The notes: generated by a model not told the origin, from the sequence alone. Shown: positions 28,983 through 38,076, counted from the stretch's first letter. The stretch is DNA of 64,000 bases from Alicyclobacillus kakegawensis NBRC 103104 (GCF_001552655.1 NZ_BCRP01000006.1:1-64000); one strand, 5' to 3'. Numbers and translations are program-made.

Positions 28983-30317
28983 CTATGCCCGCTCACGCCC
29001 CGCCCCCGCCGGCTGCGGCGCAGGGCGCAGGGGCCTATCCAAACGCAGCACGTCCTGCCAGGTCTCCCGCTCCACAACCAGCGTCACCTCACCGTCTTTG
29101 GCAAACACCACGGCCGGATTCGGTAAGCGGTTGTAGTGGCTGGCCATCGAATAATTGTAGGCACCGGTCGCCAGCACGGCCAGCGTATCGCCGCTCGTGG
29201 GCTGCGGAAGCGGCGTGTCGCGGGTCAGCAAGTCTCCGCTCTCGCAGCACTTGCCGGCAACCGTCCACACGCCGTCCGCCGGCTCATTCGCCCGATTGGC
29301 CAGCAGCGCCTCGTACTGGGCACCGTACAGGGCGTACCGCGGGTTGTCGGTCATGCCGCCATCGACCGCCACGTAACGGCGCACGCCCGGAATCACCTTG
29401 ACAGATCCGACCGTGTACAGGGTGACGCCGGCCTGGCCGACGATGCTGCGCCCAGGTTCTACCCAGATCTCCGGCAGCCGATCCAAATCGGCAAACTGCC
29501 CCCGCACCGCCTGCACCAGGTCCGCGAGCAACCCATCCACGTCAAGCCCCGGATCGGCCTCGGTATAGCGGATGCCGAAGCCCCCGCCCAGGTTGAGGAC
29601 GGAAAACGGCAGGCCAAGATCCAGTCCCACCCGGTACAACGCGGCCAGGCGCTCGGCGGCGGCGATAAACCCGCCGCTATCGAAGATCTGCGATCCGATG
29701 TGCGAGTGCAGGCCGATGCATTTGAGCCCGCTCAACCGAACGGCTGTGCGCAACGCTTCCGCCGCCTGGCCGCTGGCCAGGTCAAACCCGAATTTGCTGT
29801 CCTGCTGCCCGGTCATGATGTAATCATGCGTGTGGGCTTCAACCCCGGGAGAGACGCGCAGCAGGATTTGCGCCACCTGTCCCTTGTCCCGCGCCATCTC
29901 GTCCAGCATATGCAGCTCGTGAAAATTATCCACCACAATCACGCCGACACCACTGTCCAGAGCGAACTCCAACTCTGCCGGCGTCTTGTTGTTGCCATGC
30001 ATGTGAATCCGCTCGGCGGGCACGCCAGCTGCCAGCGCAGTGTACAGTTCCCCGCCCGAGACCACATCGAGGGCACAGCCTTCTTCCCAAGCCAACTGAC
30101 ACATCGCCAGCGTGCAAAACGCTTTTGCCGCATACGCCACTGTATAAGCCACGCGCTGCCGGCGAAACGCCTGATGGAACCGGCGAATGTTGTCCCGAAT
30201 CAACGCTTCATCGTAGACCATCAGAGGCGTACCAAAGCGGGCAGCCAACAACACAGCATCGCAGCCGCCGATATAGAGGCGGCCGTCGCGTATCTCCATG
30301 GTCCCAGGCAAATGCAC
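28983..30317 (-). CDS. lysA: Diaminopimelate decarboxylase
   Basis: A 444-residue PLP enzyme for the last step of lysine synthesis. The PLP lysine is in VAYAAKAFC, followed by LHSHIGSQI, the phosphate-binding GGGFGIRY, EPGRSIVG and the substrate Cys in CESGD. The frame is open to 30464, but the GTG at 30317 gives VHLPGTMEIRDG, which aligns with the usual MxLHGT start, and GGGAGG lies 11 bases upstream; an ATG 6 codons later is the alternative. Confidence 0.93.
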   Translation of the reverse strand: MHLPGTMEIRDGRLYIGGCDAVLLAARFGTPLMVYDEALIRDNIRRFHQAFRRQRVAYTVAYAAKAFCTLAMCQLAWEEGCALDVVSGGELYTALAAGVPAERIHMHGNNKTPAELEFALDSGVGVIVVDNFHELHMLDEMARDKGQVAQILLRVSPGVEAHTHDYIMTGQQDSKFGFDLASGQAAEALRTAVRLSGLKCIGLHSHIGSQIFDSGGFIAAAERLAALYRVGLDLGLPFSVLNLGGGFGIRYTEADPGLDVDGLLADLVQAVRGQFADLDRLPEIWVEPGRSIVGQAGVTLYTVGSVKVIPGVRRYVAVDGGMTDNPRYALYGAQYEALLANRANEPADGVWTVAGKCCESGDLLTRDTPLPQPTSGDTLAVLATGAYNYSMASHYNRLPNPAVVFAKDGEVTLVVERETWQDVLRLDRPLRPAPQPAGAGRERA

Positions 30318-30491
30318 CGCTTTGCGCGCCTCCCTGAACAACAGAATGAAATAATATACGATTCTATGCAACATGTTTGGACATTGCAATAGGAGAACGC
30401 GGCAGCGGAGAAAAGGCCTCCGCGCGGCCAGGTGCCCAGCCGCGAAAGAAGAGCGGGGCGCCACCTGGGCGCCCGTGAGGGTTGTCTCGAA

Positions 30492-30821
30492 TCAGTGATA
30501 CGGAAACTGTGTGGAGTACCCCTGAAACTGTTGAAACGTCTGCTGTAGTTTCTGCGGTTGTTCGGCCTCCAGCGTGTACCAACCTTGTTGGAACATGATG
30601 TTATAGACATCCCTCGCCATCTGGTGCGTCTCGTCCAGGATGCCCATCAGGTCTTGAAACAGGGCGTCGTGGCTGGCCTCGCGGACAGCGCTGTTGAGCC
30701 CGTCGGTCAGGTACTTTTCCGTGGCCAGGATGTCATTCAGCCGATCCCGGTCGTTCATCTCGGGCCCCTGCGGCCCATAGGGAGATTTCGGATTGGCGAT
30801 CTCGCTCGGGTTTTGCGGCAT
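30492..30821 (-). CDS. CotF-like spore coat protein
   Basis: A 109-residue protein with a proline-rich N-terminus (NPKSPYGPQGPEMNDRDR) and a helical core DILATEKYLTDGLNSAVREA followed by GILDETHQMARDVYNIMFQQGWY, the CotF-family four-helix pattern seen in spore coat proteins. Glutamine-rich C-terminus. It pairs with the next gene upstream, also coat-like, and lies downstream of it in one likely sporulation operon. Confidence 0.82.
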   Translation of the reverse strand: MPQNPSEIANPKSPYGPQGPEMNDRDRLNDILATEKYLTDGLNSAVREASHDALFQDLMGILDETHQMARDVYNIMFQQGWYTLEAEQPQKLQQTFQQFQGYSTQFPYH

Positions 30822-30884
30822 CGCTCAGGCCTCCTCGCTGATAGGGCGCACCGTTCTTTGCGCCCGCTTCCTATCCGGCCCCGT

Positions 30885-31160
30885 TCATTGCGGCCCGGAC
30901 GTGGGATTGCCGGGCTGGCAGTGCGCAAGCAGCTTCTGATAGTGTTGGGTGTGCATCTGCCCGGCCCGCTGGATGGTGGATGCGACTTTCGCGTCGGTGC
31001 ACTCGTTGGCAAAGTGAAAACACTTCTTCGCGGCCAACAGTTCCCAGGACATCGCATCCTTCAGATAGGACAGGTCCTTCGTCGTGATGGCCGCCGGCGG
31101 GGCCATCATCACAGGCTGTGCTGTAGGCTGGTAGGTCTGTGGCTGAAACGGTCGCGGCAT
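30885..31160 (-). CDS. Small CotF-related coat protein
   Basis: A 91-residue protein, MPRPFQPQTYQPTAQP then ITTKDLSYLKDAMSWELLAAKKCFHFANECTD (described by parts: a Pro/Gln-rich head and a helical core with Cys and His). The ATG at 31160 has GGGAGGCG upstream; the longer frame to 31328 is not supported. Context and helix pattern suggest a coat or spore-associated protein. Its ligand or partner is unknown. Confidence 0.7.
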   Translation of the reverse strand: MPRPFQPQTYQPTAQPVMMAPPAAITTKDLSYLKDAMSWELLAAKKCFHFANECTDAKVASTIQRAGQMHTQHYQKLLAHCQPGNPTSGPQ

Positions 31161-31337
31161 GCTCTCGCCTCCCTGCGAATGCTCGCGCCCCTCGCTCGTG
31201 GATGCCTCGAGGGTGTTCGTCCCTAGTTTGCGCCGTAGGCTGCACAAAATATGCAGCCCGCCCCGTCCTGCATCTGACGGCCCGCACTCCGGCGACACAC
31301 GCAGGCTGACCCACCGCCCCCGCCGCACAGCACGACC

Positions 31338-32639
31338 TTACGCGCTCAACTCTGCGCGCTTGCCCGGCCGCACGAACAGCATCGCCACCATGCCCAAGGC
31401 GGAAGCCACAGCGGACGCCACAAACATCGCACTGTATCCGTGATGAGCCACCAACACACCGGTCAAGGTGGGCGCCAGCACGGTCGCGATATTGGTGATA
31501 AAGTGGGTGATGCCGCCGAACGCCCCCGCCCGCGCCGGCTCGGTGTCAATGACAATCGCCCAGTAGAGAGAATTGGGCAGGAAATTGAACGCGTTGCCCA
31601 CTGCCATCAACACCAGCGCCATGGCGACGGAGTGGACGGCCGGGATGAGCAGGAAGCAAACGGCCGTGCACAGCAGCGACAAAACGGCGACGCCAGCACG
31701 CGCAATGCGCAGGTTGCCCGTCTTGCGGCGCAGCCAGTCGGACAAGCGCCCACCCCAAAGCACCGTCACGCAAGCGCCAATCCACGGAATCATGCCCATG
31801 TACCAGAGATTGGACAGGGAATAGTGAAACGTGTCCAAAAGATACTTGGGCGTCCACGACAACAACAGGAAGTTTACATATTGAAAGGCGAAATAGCCGA
31901 TGGCGTTGCAGACGAGCGTCGCCCGCCTGAAGAAAAAGTACCATGGCACGCCCCGCTGCTCCGATTCCTGCAAGGTGGCTTCGTTTTCCAGCACCTCTTG
32001 AGAACGGATCTCAGCCAATTCCTGTTCCGTGACCCGCGGGTGCTGCTCCGGCCTGTCGGTGAACACGCGCGACCAAACGATGACCCAGATAAGTCCCAGA
32101 ATACCGAGAACGATGAACGTTGTCTGCCAGGTGGTGATAGACAAGAGACCAACCGCAATCGGAGCGGTGATGAGGGAGCCAAACGGCACCCCAAACAAAC
32201 CGAACGCCTGCATGAATCCTTTTTCCTTCGGGCTGGCCCAGTTGGCCACCGTTTTGTTCATGGTCGAGAACAGCGGTCCTTCCGAGATCCCAAACAGAAT
32301 CCGAAACACCGCGAACCCGGCCAGGGCCGATCCGCCCAGCACCGCCATGCCGATGTTGCCGGCAAACGCCATGCAGATCTCGAACACGGACCATAGACTG
32401 CCCGCTGTCAACCAAACCCACTTTGGCCCGAGGCGATCCGCGAGGAAGCCCCCTACGATAGATCCAGCCATGTATCCGTACCCAAAATAGCCGAGCACCG
32501 CACCCCAGGATTCAGCGTTGAGGTGAAACGCCGAGATGATGGGATCGGCGGCGTAGGATATCGCGCCGCGGTCTAAATAATTGATCATGGTCATCAACAC
32601 GACCAGCGACATAATGAAGTAGCGATACCTGTGACCCAT
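31338..32639 (-). CDS. MFS transporter, ACS (anion:cation symporter) family
   Basis: A 433-residue, 12-helix major-facilitator protein. The start RYFIMSLVVLMTMINYLDRGAIS has the NYLDR motif in helix 1 typical of the ACS family (hexuronate, glucarate, phthalate and related organic-anion symporters), and ADRLGPKWVW is the loop 2-3 motif. The central loop carries the usual charged stretch. No catabolic gene is near, so the substrate is open. GGAGGGGG precedes the ATG. A likely promoter lies at 32699-32726. Confidence 0.88.
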   Translation of the reverse strand: MGHRYRYFIMSLVVLMTMINYLDRGAISYAADPIISAFHLNAESWGAVLGYFGYGYMAGSIVGGFLADRLGPKWVWLTAGSLWSVFEICMAFAGNIGMAVLGGSALAGFAVFRILFGISEGPLFSTMNKTVANWASPKEKGFMQAFGLFGVPFGSLITAPIAVGLLSITTWQTTFIVLGILGLIWVIVWSRVFTDRPEQHPRVTEQELAEIRSQEVLENEATLQESEQRGVPWYFFFRRATLVCNAIGYFAFQYVNFLLLSWTPKYLLDTFHYSLSNLWYMGMIPWIGACVTVLWGGRLSDWLRRKTGNLRIARAGVAVLSLLCTAVCFLLIPAVHSVAMALVLMAVGNAFNFLPNSLYWAIVIDTEPARAGAFGGITHFITNIATVLAPTLTGVLVAHHGYSAMFVASAVASALGMVAMLFVRPGKRAELSA

Positions 32640-32698
32640 GAGTCCCCCTCCTCGATCGCGGAATCGTTTTCAAGTAAAAATATTGAAATTTCACCTAC

Positions 32699-32726
32699 AG
32701 TCTAACGCATTCTGGGAGTATTGCAA
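32699..32726 (-). promoter_or_regulatory. Possible promoter of the ACS-family transporter gene
   Basis: The minus strand has TTGCAA and TAGACT separated by 16 bases, about 60 bases before the transporter start. A 10-base palindrome TGAAATTTCA follows near 32684. Both elements are moderate matches. Confidence 0.35.
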
Positions 32727-32835
32727 GGTATCTGTCCCTAAAATAATAAGCCGGCTTTGCGGAAATCTCCTTCGTTTATGTTTATGATATGAAAACCTTT
32801 GGACTGCCTGTTCGCCCAACACGTAAAATACAAAA

Positions 32836-32880
32836 GGGGCTGCCCCTCCCCCATCTTATGACAGAGTCTGGGGCGGCCCC
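32836..32880 (-). terminator. Terminator of the Bcr/CflA-type gene, possibly bidirectional
   Basis: GGGGCTGCCCC (32836-32846) and GGGGCGGCCCC (32870-32880) form an 11-base-pair stem with one G-U pair. On the minus strand it is followed by TTTTGTATTTT, on the plus strand by TTCTTCCCTTTT. It lies about 40 bases after the 32922 stop. Confidence 0.75.
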
Positions 32881-32921
32881 TTCTTCCCTTTTCATCGACA
32901 CCCACAACCGTCCGGGATCGC

Positions 32922-34169
32922 CTACCCTTGAACGGACGGCGGCATCGCCAACGGCCTATGCTTGGGCCGCTGAACCAAAGTGAGATAAAACAGGCCGGCC
33001 AACAGGTGACAAACGGCCATCACCAGCGCCATCGGCAACGCCGTCCGGCTGCCGCCCAACCCGACCAGGGGGGACGCCACACTCCCCAGCAGCATCCCTG
33101 ACACGCCCAACCAGGCTGAAGCGCTGCCGGCACGCTGTCCGTGGTTTTGCAATGCCAGCGATCCGCACGTGGTGTTGATGCACCCGACACTGGCGACGGC
33201 CACAAACAACGCAGGCAGCACCAATTCCAACCCTGCACCGCAGACCGCGCCCGCCAGCAGAGCTATCCCGGCCGCGGCAGCCAAGGCCAAACCCACGGCC
33301 AGTACACGCCGCTCCCCGAAGCGGCCGGCCGTCCGCGCCGCCACCTGGCCAGCCGCGATGATGCCCAGGCCGTTCACGGCGAAGATCACGCTGAAGGTCT
33401 GGGGAGAGACGTGGAACAGCTCTTGCAGAACAAACGAGGACCCGGAGATGTAGCCAAACATGGCGGCAAACGCCATGCCTTGGGCCAGCACAAAGCCGAC
33501 AAACTCCACGTCCCGGAGGAGCCCGCCGAGCGAGCTGGCCGTCCGCTTGAGCCCGCCCGTCGTCCTGCGCTGCTCGGGCAGGCTTTCTGGAAGGAACAGG
33601 AGAACAGCCAGCCAAAACACGATACCCAACAGGCACAGCACGACAAATACGCCGTGCCAGGACGTCACGCGCAGCAGCTGTCCGCCCACAACCGGCGCCA
33701 ACACGGGAGCCGCTCCGTTCACGAGCATCAGCAATGCGAAAAAGCGCGTGAGTTCCAAGCCCTGAAAGTGGTCCCTGGCTACCGCACGGGCGATGACAAT
33801 TCCCGAAGCCCCGGCCAACCCTTGAAAGAAGCGGATGCAGACGAGGGTCCAAATCGACCCAGTCCAAGCGCACAGCGCCGAGGCCACCGCGTACAGCGCA
33901 AGCCCTAAAAGCAGCGGCCGGCGGCGGCCCATCGCGTCGCTAATAGGGCCGGCCGCCAACTGCCCCAACGCCAACCCCAGCAAACAGGCTGTCAAACTCA
34001 GCTGTGCCACCGAGGTGCCGGCGTGCATATCTGCCGCCATGGAGGGCAGCGCCGGCAGATACATGTCAATCGAAAACGGTCCTAGCCCCGTCAAGCTGCC
34101 TAAAATCACAGCCAGCAACACCCGTCGGGAACCGCGCACGGCCCCGGAAGCCATCGGATCGACCGTCAT
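32922..34169 (-). CDS. Bcr/CflA-family multidrug efflux MFS transporter
   Basis: A 415-residue drug:proton antiporter of the 12-helix DHA1 type. Helix 1 carries FSIDMYLPALPSMA, the diagnostic Bcr/CflA sequence, followed by GPISDAMGRRRPLLLG (motif A) and RFFQGLAGASGIVIARAVARD (motif C region). Relatives export bicyclomycin, chloramphenicol or sulfonamides; actual substrates are unknown. GC-rich codon use matches the core of the window. Confidence 0.9.
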   Translation of the reverse strand: MTVDPMASGAVRGSRRVLLAVILGSLTGLGPFSIDMYLPALPSMAADMHAGTSVAQLSLTACLLGLALGQLAAGPISDAMGRRRPLLLGLALYAVASALCAWTGSIWTLVCIRFFQGLAGASGIVIARAVARDHFQGLELTRFFALLMLVNGAAPVLAPVVGGQLLRVTSWHGVFVVLCLLGIVFWLAVLLFLPESLPEQRRTTGGLKRTASSLGGLLRDVEFVGFVLAQGMAFAAMFGYISGSSFVLQELFHVSPQTFSVIFAVNGLGIIAAGQVAARTAGRFGERRVLAVGLALAAAAGIALLAGAVCGAGLELVLPALFVAVASVGCINTTCGSLALQNHGQRAGSASAWLGVSGMLLGSVASPLVGLGGSRTALPMALVMAVCHLLAGLFYLTLVQRPKHRPLAMPPSVQG

Positions 34170-34351
34170 CAGCCTTGCGCCCCCTCTCCATCGTTCGCGG
34201 TCTTAACCTGCCCAACAGGTCAGATGGCCGCGTGAACGCCATCTATACTAGTGCATTCTGTCGCCTTCGACAATGCTTCATAGGAAAGGAAAGGGAGAGA
34301 TGGCGCTTACATGAGGCGGGCATGGTCACGTCTCACATCGTGTGACTCAGG

Positions 34352-34684
34352 TTACCGCTGCGACCGCGCAGGAGGATTAGAGCCATCGACGCGAACCGAT
34401 TCCATGCCAGAAGGGGCATGCTGATGAGTGAATTTGCGGCCACCATTAGGCGTTTTCAACTCTTCGATGAACGCTGCCCATGTCGGCGCGTGGGCAGCCA
34501 TCCAGATCAGGCGTTCCAGTTGGCTGGGGTCGTCCATAGCGAGGATAACGTTGCTTACCTCGCCTGGGACCAGCCCAAAACGAAGGGCAAGCAGCGCAAG
34601 CAAATCGGCCTTATAGGTCTGGAGCGTCGCCTCCTGCTCCACCCACCGCGGAGGTCCGACCTGTCCTTCGGTTGCGTGTACCAT
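34352..34684 (-). CDS. Hypothetical protein, possibly the tail of a Rpn/YhgA-type transposase-like nuclease
   Basis: A 110-residue frame starting MVHATEGQVGPPRW after a good GGGAGG site. The segment from TYKADLLALLALRFG to MAAHAPTWAAFIEEL is helical and reminds me of the C-terminal region of Rpn/PD-(D/E)XK transposase-associated proteins (RRFG, then LERLIWMA). The last 30 residues look like read-through. It lies at the edge of the AT-richer accessory patch and could be a remnant. Function not assigned. Confidence 0.45.
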   Translation of the reverse strand: MVHATEGQVGPPRWVEQEATLQTYKADLLALLALRFGLVPGEVSNVILAMDDPSQLERLIWMAAHAPTWAAFIEELKTPNGGRKFTHQHAPSGMESVRVDGSNPPARSQR

Positions 34685-34965
34685 GACGAAACATCCTCCC
34701 GGAGCGATGTGTCCAACAGGCATGCTATGCTTGCAGATGTGAATCGCCCTACCCTGGGGAGATTCCCTCTCTACTGAGCATAGAGATTGACTGCCGGCGC
34801 GAGGAGATGCGGCGTAACCATTTCGGGATATGTCGATACGACGACAATTCCGCTTCCAAAGCGACTAGTCCGATGCGACTCCTGCAGACGATGTCCACTG
34901 AGCACACCGCGGGATCCACAAATCGAGCGTGTGCTGAAGCTGTTGGACATGGATCTGAGCATCTA

Positions 34966-35193
34966 CTATCCGGCTGAAAACATCGCGTAAGCAGGCTTTT
35001 CACAGGTGCGGCCTTGGTTACCAAATCCGATCAAAAATTGCAAAGATCGCGCTTTCAACATGGCTGCTTTGGCATGTTCTTGGGGACGTGACAACACTAA
35101 TGCATAGGCCACTGCCCCATTGGACGGCACCATGTGTGTTCTGCGAGTGACTAATCCAGGAGTAGAGTAGCCATCCTTGAGTTTGTCCAGTAG
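34966..35193 (-). pseudogene. Coherent 75-codon coding fragment without a start
   Basis: Between stop codons this frame reads LLDKLKDGYSTPGLVTRR, VPSNGAVAYALVLSRPQEH, AKAAMLKARSLQFLIGFG and ends CEKPAYAMFSAG. The smooth, protein-like composition in otherwise empty DNA suggests a piece of a decayed gene. I do not recognise the family. A methionine occurs only a third of the way in. The rest of 34685-35300 holds no gene I can support. Confidence 0.4.
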
Positions 35194-35300
35194 TCATGCC
35201 CCCTGGCGTTGATTGTCGGTACGATATGCATCATCACACGACAATCAACGGGAAAACCCTCCGCCAACGAATGCAACAAAAAACCGCTCGTCTTCCGTCA

Positions 35301-36680
35301 CTATTGTTCAGATAACTCGGGAGGGTACGTCGACATACGACGGCTCCAACTCATAAATAAAAACAACACTGCAATGACCGCGAGGACAGCTCCCAGCCAT
35401 TCAAAATTCCTTGCATTGAGACTATTTCTAAAGACAATGTCTAGTAATAACGAAGAGAGAATCGTCCCTAGATATCTTGACGTCTGAAACAGGCCGGATG
35501 AGACGCCAATAATTTCCTTCGGTGTGCTCTTGAACAAAGCTGCCTGCATGCCAACGTTGTTGAGACCATTTGCAAGACCAAATGCGGCTAGCACCAAACA
35601 CACGTTGATCACCGGAGAAGTTTGCTGCAAGGTTGCCATCCATACTGCCCCAAGCACCATCAGGATTCCGGACAAAAGCAACGCTGGTCGAGGCCCCGAT
35701 TTGTCTATCCAACGTCCCGCTATTGGCGATGCGACCAGCGAACACAAACCTAAAGATAGCATGAGAAACCCCGCATTGAATGAGCTTAAGTTACGTTCCT
35801 CCTGCAAGTATGTCGGTAACCCGAAAAACAGGGAGTAGTATAAGACATTTACAAGTACGAATTGGAGATGTACCCAGGTCATTGCTGGATATTTACCAAA
35901 ACTACGCAAAGGAATGAACGGTGTCGTCTCCCTTAATTCACGCCATACGAATAGTGCCATTGCTATGAGACCAGTCATACCGATGGCGCAATTACCGACA
36001 GTCTTCGATGATAACACTGCGATGAGTATGCCGACCATTCCTACACAGAAAAATAATATGCCCAAACCATCCACCAAGTTCGACAACGTGCGAAACGACA
36101 TCTTAATGGAAACAGGTGTTGCCCGATTATCACTCGGAATAGCCCACGATGCGAGAACAAAACTTGTTATTATGAATGGGATATTCACATAGAAAATTGC
36201 GGGCCAATTCCACCAGTGAATCAAGAAACCGCCTATGGAAGGGCCGAAAGCTGAAGCCCCGGACATAAACACAGACAAAACCGACAACGCACCTGCTTGC
36301 TTTTCGGTGACGTAGATGCGAACCATGGCCATTCCGACTGCAGCAATCATACTTGTACCGATTGACTGAACGACGCGGAATCCAATCAACCAGCCAAAGT
36401 TAGGCGATAGCGGAGCAAACATTGATGTAATGGAGACAACGGCGAGCCCGGCAAGAAACACTCTTTTTCTCCCGAATAAGTCGCCGGCTTTTCCCATGAC
36501 GGGCTGAGCAATCGCGCTGGATATATAGTACGCGAATATAATCCAGGACACGTCTGTGAAGTTGATTCGATAAACGCTTTGCAGTTTAGCTATGGCTACA
36601 GAGATCATCGATGAATTTAGTGGATTCAATAGGATTCCAAGGCCGATGGAAGCCATGAACCATGTGCGTCGAACACTCAT
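35301..36680 (-). CDS. MFS drug/metabolite exporter, DHA2-like
   Basis: A 459-residue transporter with 12-14 predicted helices. Helix 1 has NPLNSSMISVAIAKLQ (compare the LDxTIVNVALP region of DHA2 exporters), motif A is GKAGDLFGRKRVFLAG, and motif C-like GASAFGPSIGGFLI follows. The start MSVRRTWF has GGAG 6 bases upstream; the longer frame to 36713 has no site. It is AT-rich compared with the window average, and diverges from a LysR-type regulator over a 123-base intergenic region, the usual set-up for an inducible exporter. Confidence 0.87.
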   Translation of the reverse strand: MSVRRTWFMASIGLGILLNPLNSSMISVAIAKLQSVYRINFTDVSWIIFAYYISSAIAQPVMGKAGDLFGRKRVFLAGLAVVSITSMFAPLSPNFGWLIGFRVVQSIGTSMIAAVGMAMVRIYVTEKQAGALSVLSVFMSGASAFGPSIGGFLIHWWNWPAIFYVNIPFIITSFVLASWAIPSDNRATPVSIKMSFRTLSNLVDGLGILFFCVGMVGILIAVLSSKTVGNCAIGMTGLIAMALFVWRELRETTPFIPLRSFGKYPAMTWVHLQFVLVNVLYYSLFFGLPTYLQEERNLSSFNAGFLMLSLGLCSLVASPIAGRWIDKSGPRPALLLSGILMVLGAVWMATLQQTSPVINVCLVLAAFGLANGLNNVGMQAALFKSTPKEIIGVSSGLFQTSRYLGTILSSLLLDIVFRNSLNARNFEWLGAVLAVIAVLFLFMSWSRRMSTYPPELSEQ

Positions 36681-36703
36681 TTGCCGTCTCCTTCCAAAGT
36701 ATG

Positions 36704-36732
36704 TTGACACCATTGTAAATCGGATTTAGAAT
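36704..36732 (+). promoter_or_regulatory. Promoter of the LysR-type regulator gene
   Basis: TTGACA (36704-36709) and TAGAAT (36727-36732) are separated by 17 bases, a near-consensus sigma-A promoter 72 bases before the regulator's ATG. An operator dyad overlaps the -10 (separate entry). Confidence 0.7.
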
Positions 36733-36747
36733 GTATTCTAATACATT
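36730..36747. promoter_or_regulatory. Perfect dyad in the divergent LysR-MFS promoter region
   Basis: AATGTATT-CT-AATACATT is an 18-base perfect inverted repeat overlapping the -10 of the regulator promoter. LysR proteins commonly bind such AT-rich dyads (T-N11-A), repressing themselves and activating the divergent gene. Binding is inferred from position. Confidence 0.6.
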
Positions 36748-36803
36748 TTAGTTAATAGGTTCATGGATTATGAGGAATGAATGGGGGAGAGAGGGAGGAA
36801 GGA

Positions 36804-37691
36804 ATGGAACTGCTTCAGTTGCATTATTTCCAAGTAGTAGCCAGACTGGAACATATGACCGACGCCGCACGAAGTTTGCACGTCACTCAGTCTTCGTTAA
36901 GCAAAACTATCCAACGCTTGGAGGAGGATTTAGGAGTGCCTCTATTCGATCGGAGTGGGCGAACACTTCGATTGAATAAATTTGGTCGTACCTTCCTTCA
37001 TCGTGTTGACAAGGCAATGTTTGAACTGGAACAGGGTAAGCAGGAGATTAGGGATCTGTCGAGTCCGGAAAGTGGTTCGGTGGAATTAGCGGTGAACACC
37101 GCCGGCACGTTACCAGAAATATTACAAAAATTCCGAGACAAGCAACCTCATGTGCATTTTCATGTGCAAACGTCAAATACAGAGGAGATGCGTACACTTC
37201 TCCGGAGAGGTGAGGTGGATTTCTGCTTATCGTCTCCACCGGTTCAAGGTGAGGATATTGAATGTCAAGTGTTGTGGCTCGATTCAATCCTTGTGGCCGT
37301 GCCGAAGGGACACCGTTTGTCGGATAAGAGCAGCGTCGCGGTTACAGATCTGAAGGATGAGTGGTTCGTCGGCTTAAAACGAGGTTATCCGACTCGCGAT
37401 ATAACTGACCGTATTTTGCAATCGTTTGGGTTTGCACCTAAATATGTTTATGAGGGCGATGAACCAGCTAGGATTCTTTCTCTTGTGGAAGCCGAAATTG
37501 GCATTGCCTTTGTCCCTGAGTCGTCTACACGGACTTCTGGTCAGGGTAATGTCCAATATCTTCGAATTGAGCATTGTGACCTTGTCCGAGAAATCGGGTT
37601 ATCATGGCACGGAAGTCGTTACTTATCGAGAGCTGCTCTGGAATTTCGTGAAATGGCAACAGAATACTTCAATGAGCTTGCTCTCAAATGA
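36804..37691 (+). CDS. LysR-family transcriptional regulator
   Basis: A 295-residue regulator. The N-terminal helix-turn-helix is MELLQLHYFQVVARLEHMTD then AARSLHVTQSSLSKTIQRLE; the effector-binding domain occupies about residues 90-290 (SGSVELAVNTAG, DSILVAVPKGHRLS, EAEIGIAFVPES). The ATG at 36804 follows GGGAGGAAGG. It is likely to control the divergent MFS gene. AT-rich codon use matches its partner, so the pair was probably acquired together. Confidence 0.92.
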   Translation: MELLQLHYFQVVARLEHMTDAARSLHVTQSSLSKTIQRLEEDLGVPLFDRSGRTLRLNKFGRTFLHRVDKAMFELEQGKQEIRDLSSPESGSVELAVNTAGTLPEILQKFRDKQPHVHFHVQTSNTEEMRTLLRRGEVDFCLSSPPVQGEDIECQVLWLDSILVAVPKGHRLSDKSSVAVTDLKDEWFVGLKRGYPTRDITDRILQSFGFAPKYVYEGDEPARILSLVEAEIGIAFVPESSTRTSGQGNVQYLRIEHCDLVREIGLSWHGSRYLSRAALEFREMATEYFNELALK

Positions 37692-37790
37692 CTTGGATTG
37701 TGGGCATTTTATGAAATGAGAATAAAATCACCGGAAACCACTTGACTTTTGAAAAACACCCCAACAATCGCCGAGGAGGCATCGAACTGC

Positions 37791-37880
37791 CTATCTCTCA
37801 ACAATGGTATTGTTGCCGGCGGCGATGGCCTGTTCGACGACCTGACGCTTGAACTATGGAGTAAACTTCCGACGCTCCAC
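37791..37880 (-). pseudogene. Fossil N-terminus of an IS3-family OrfA transposase
   Basis: From a GTG with GGAGG 8 bases upstream, the frame reads VERRKFTP-stop-FKRQVVEQ then AIAAGNNTIVER-stop. The pattern RRKFTPEFKRQVV is the standard start of IS3-type OrfA proteins, with the conserved Glu codon GAG changed to TAG and a second stop 21 codons later. Homology to OrfA is lost after this point. It shows past insertion-sequence activity beside the LysR/MFS pair. Confidence 0.65.
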
Positions 37881-38053
37881 TTGAACAACCTCCTGACCTG
37901 GTGGTCTCATGGACTAGGAAGATGGTCCAATCAAATTTCGGGGCTTAAGAACAAATTCGCTTTCCCCATAAAACAATCTCCTGCAAAACACCCCTTCTCT
38001 CCCCGCATGTTTCCGTCCCCAGTTTTTCCCTCGGAAAATAAAGTCCCGCACAG

Positions 38054-38076
38054 ATCGGGCTTTTCCCCGATTTTTT
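38054..38076. terminator. Rho-independent terminator, T-run on the plus strand
   Basis: ATCGGG and CCCGAT enclose a 6-base loop and are followed by TTTTT on the plus strand. It is oriented to end transcription coming from the LysR gene; the hairpin could also serve the minus-strand methyltransferase gene. Confidence 0.6.

Noticed and set aside
27430-29136. Plus-strand open frame opposite fumarase and lysA
   Set aside because: Both minus-strand genes have full active-site motifs, so this is a shadow.
34787-34990. Plus-strand 67-codon frame
   Set aside because: No similarity, no ribosome site, and overlapped by other equally short frames on both strands.
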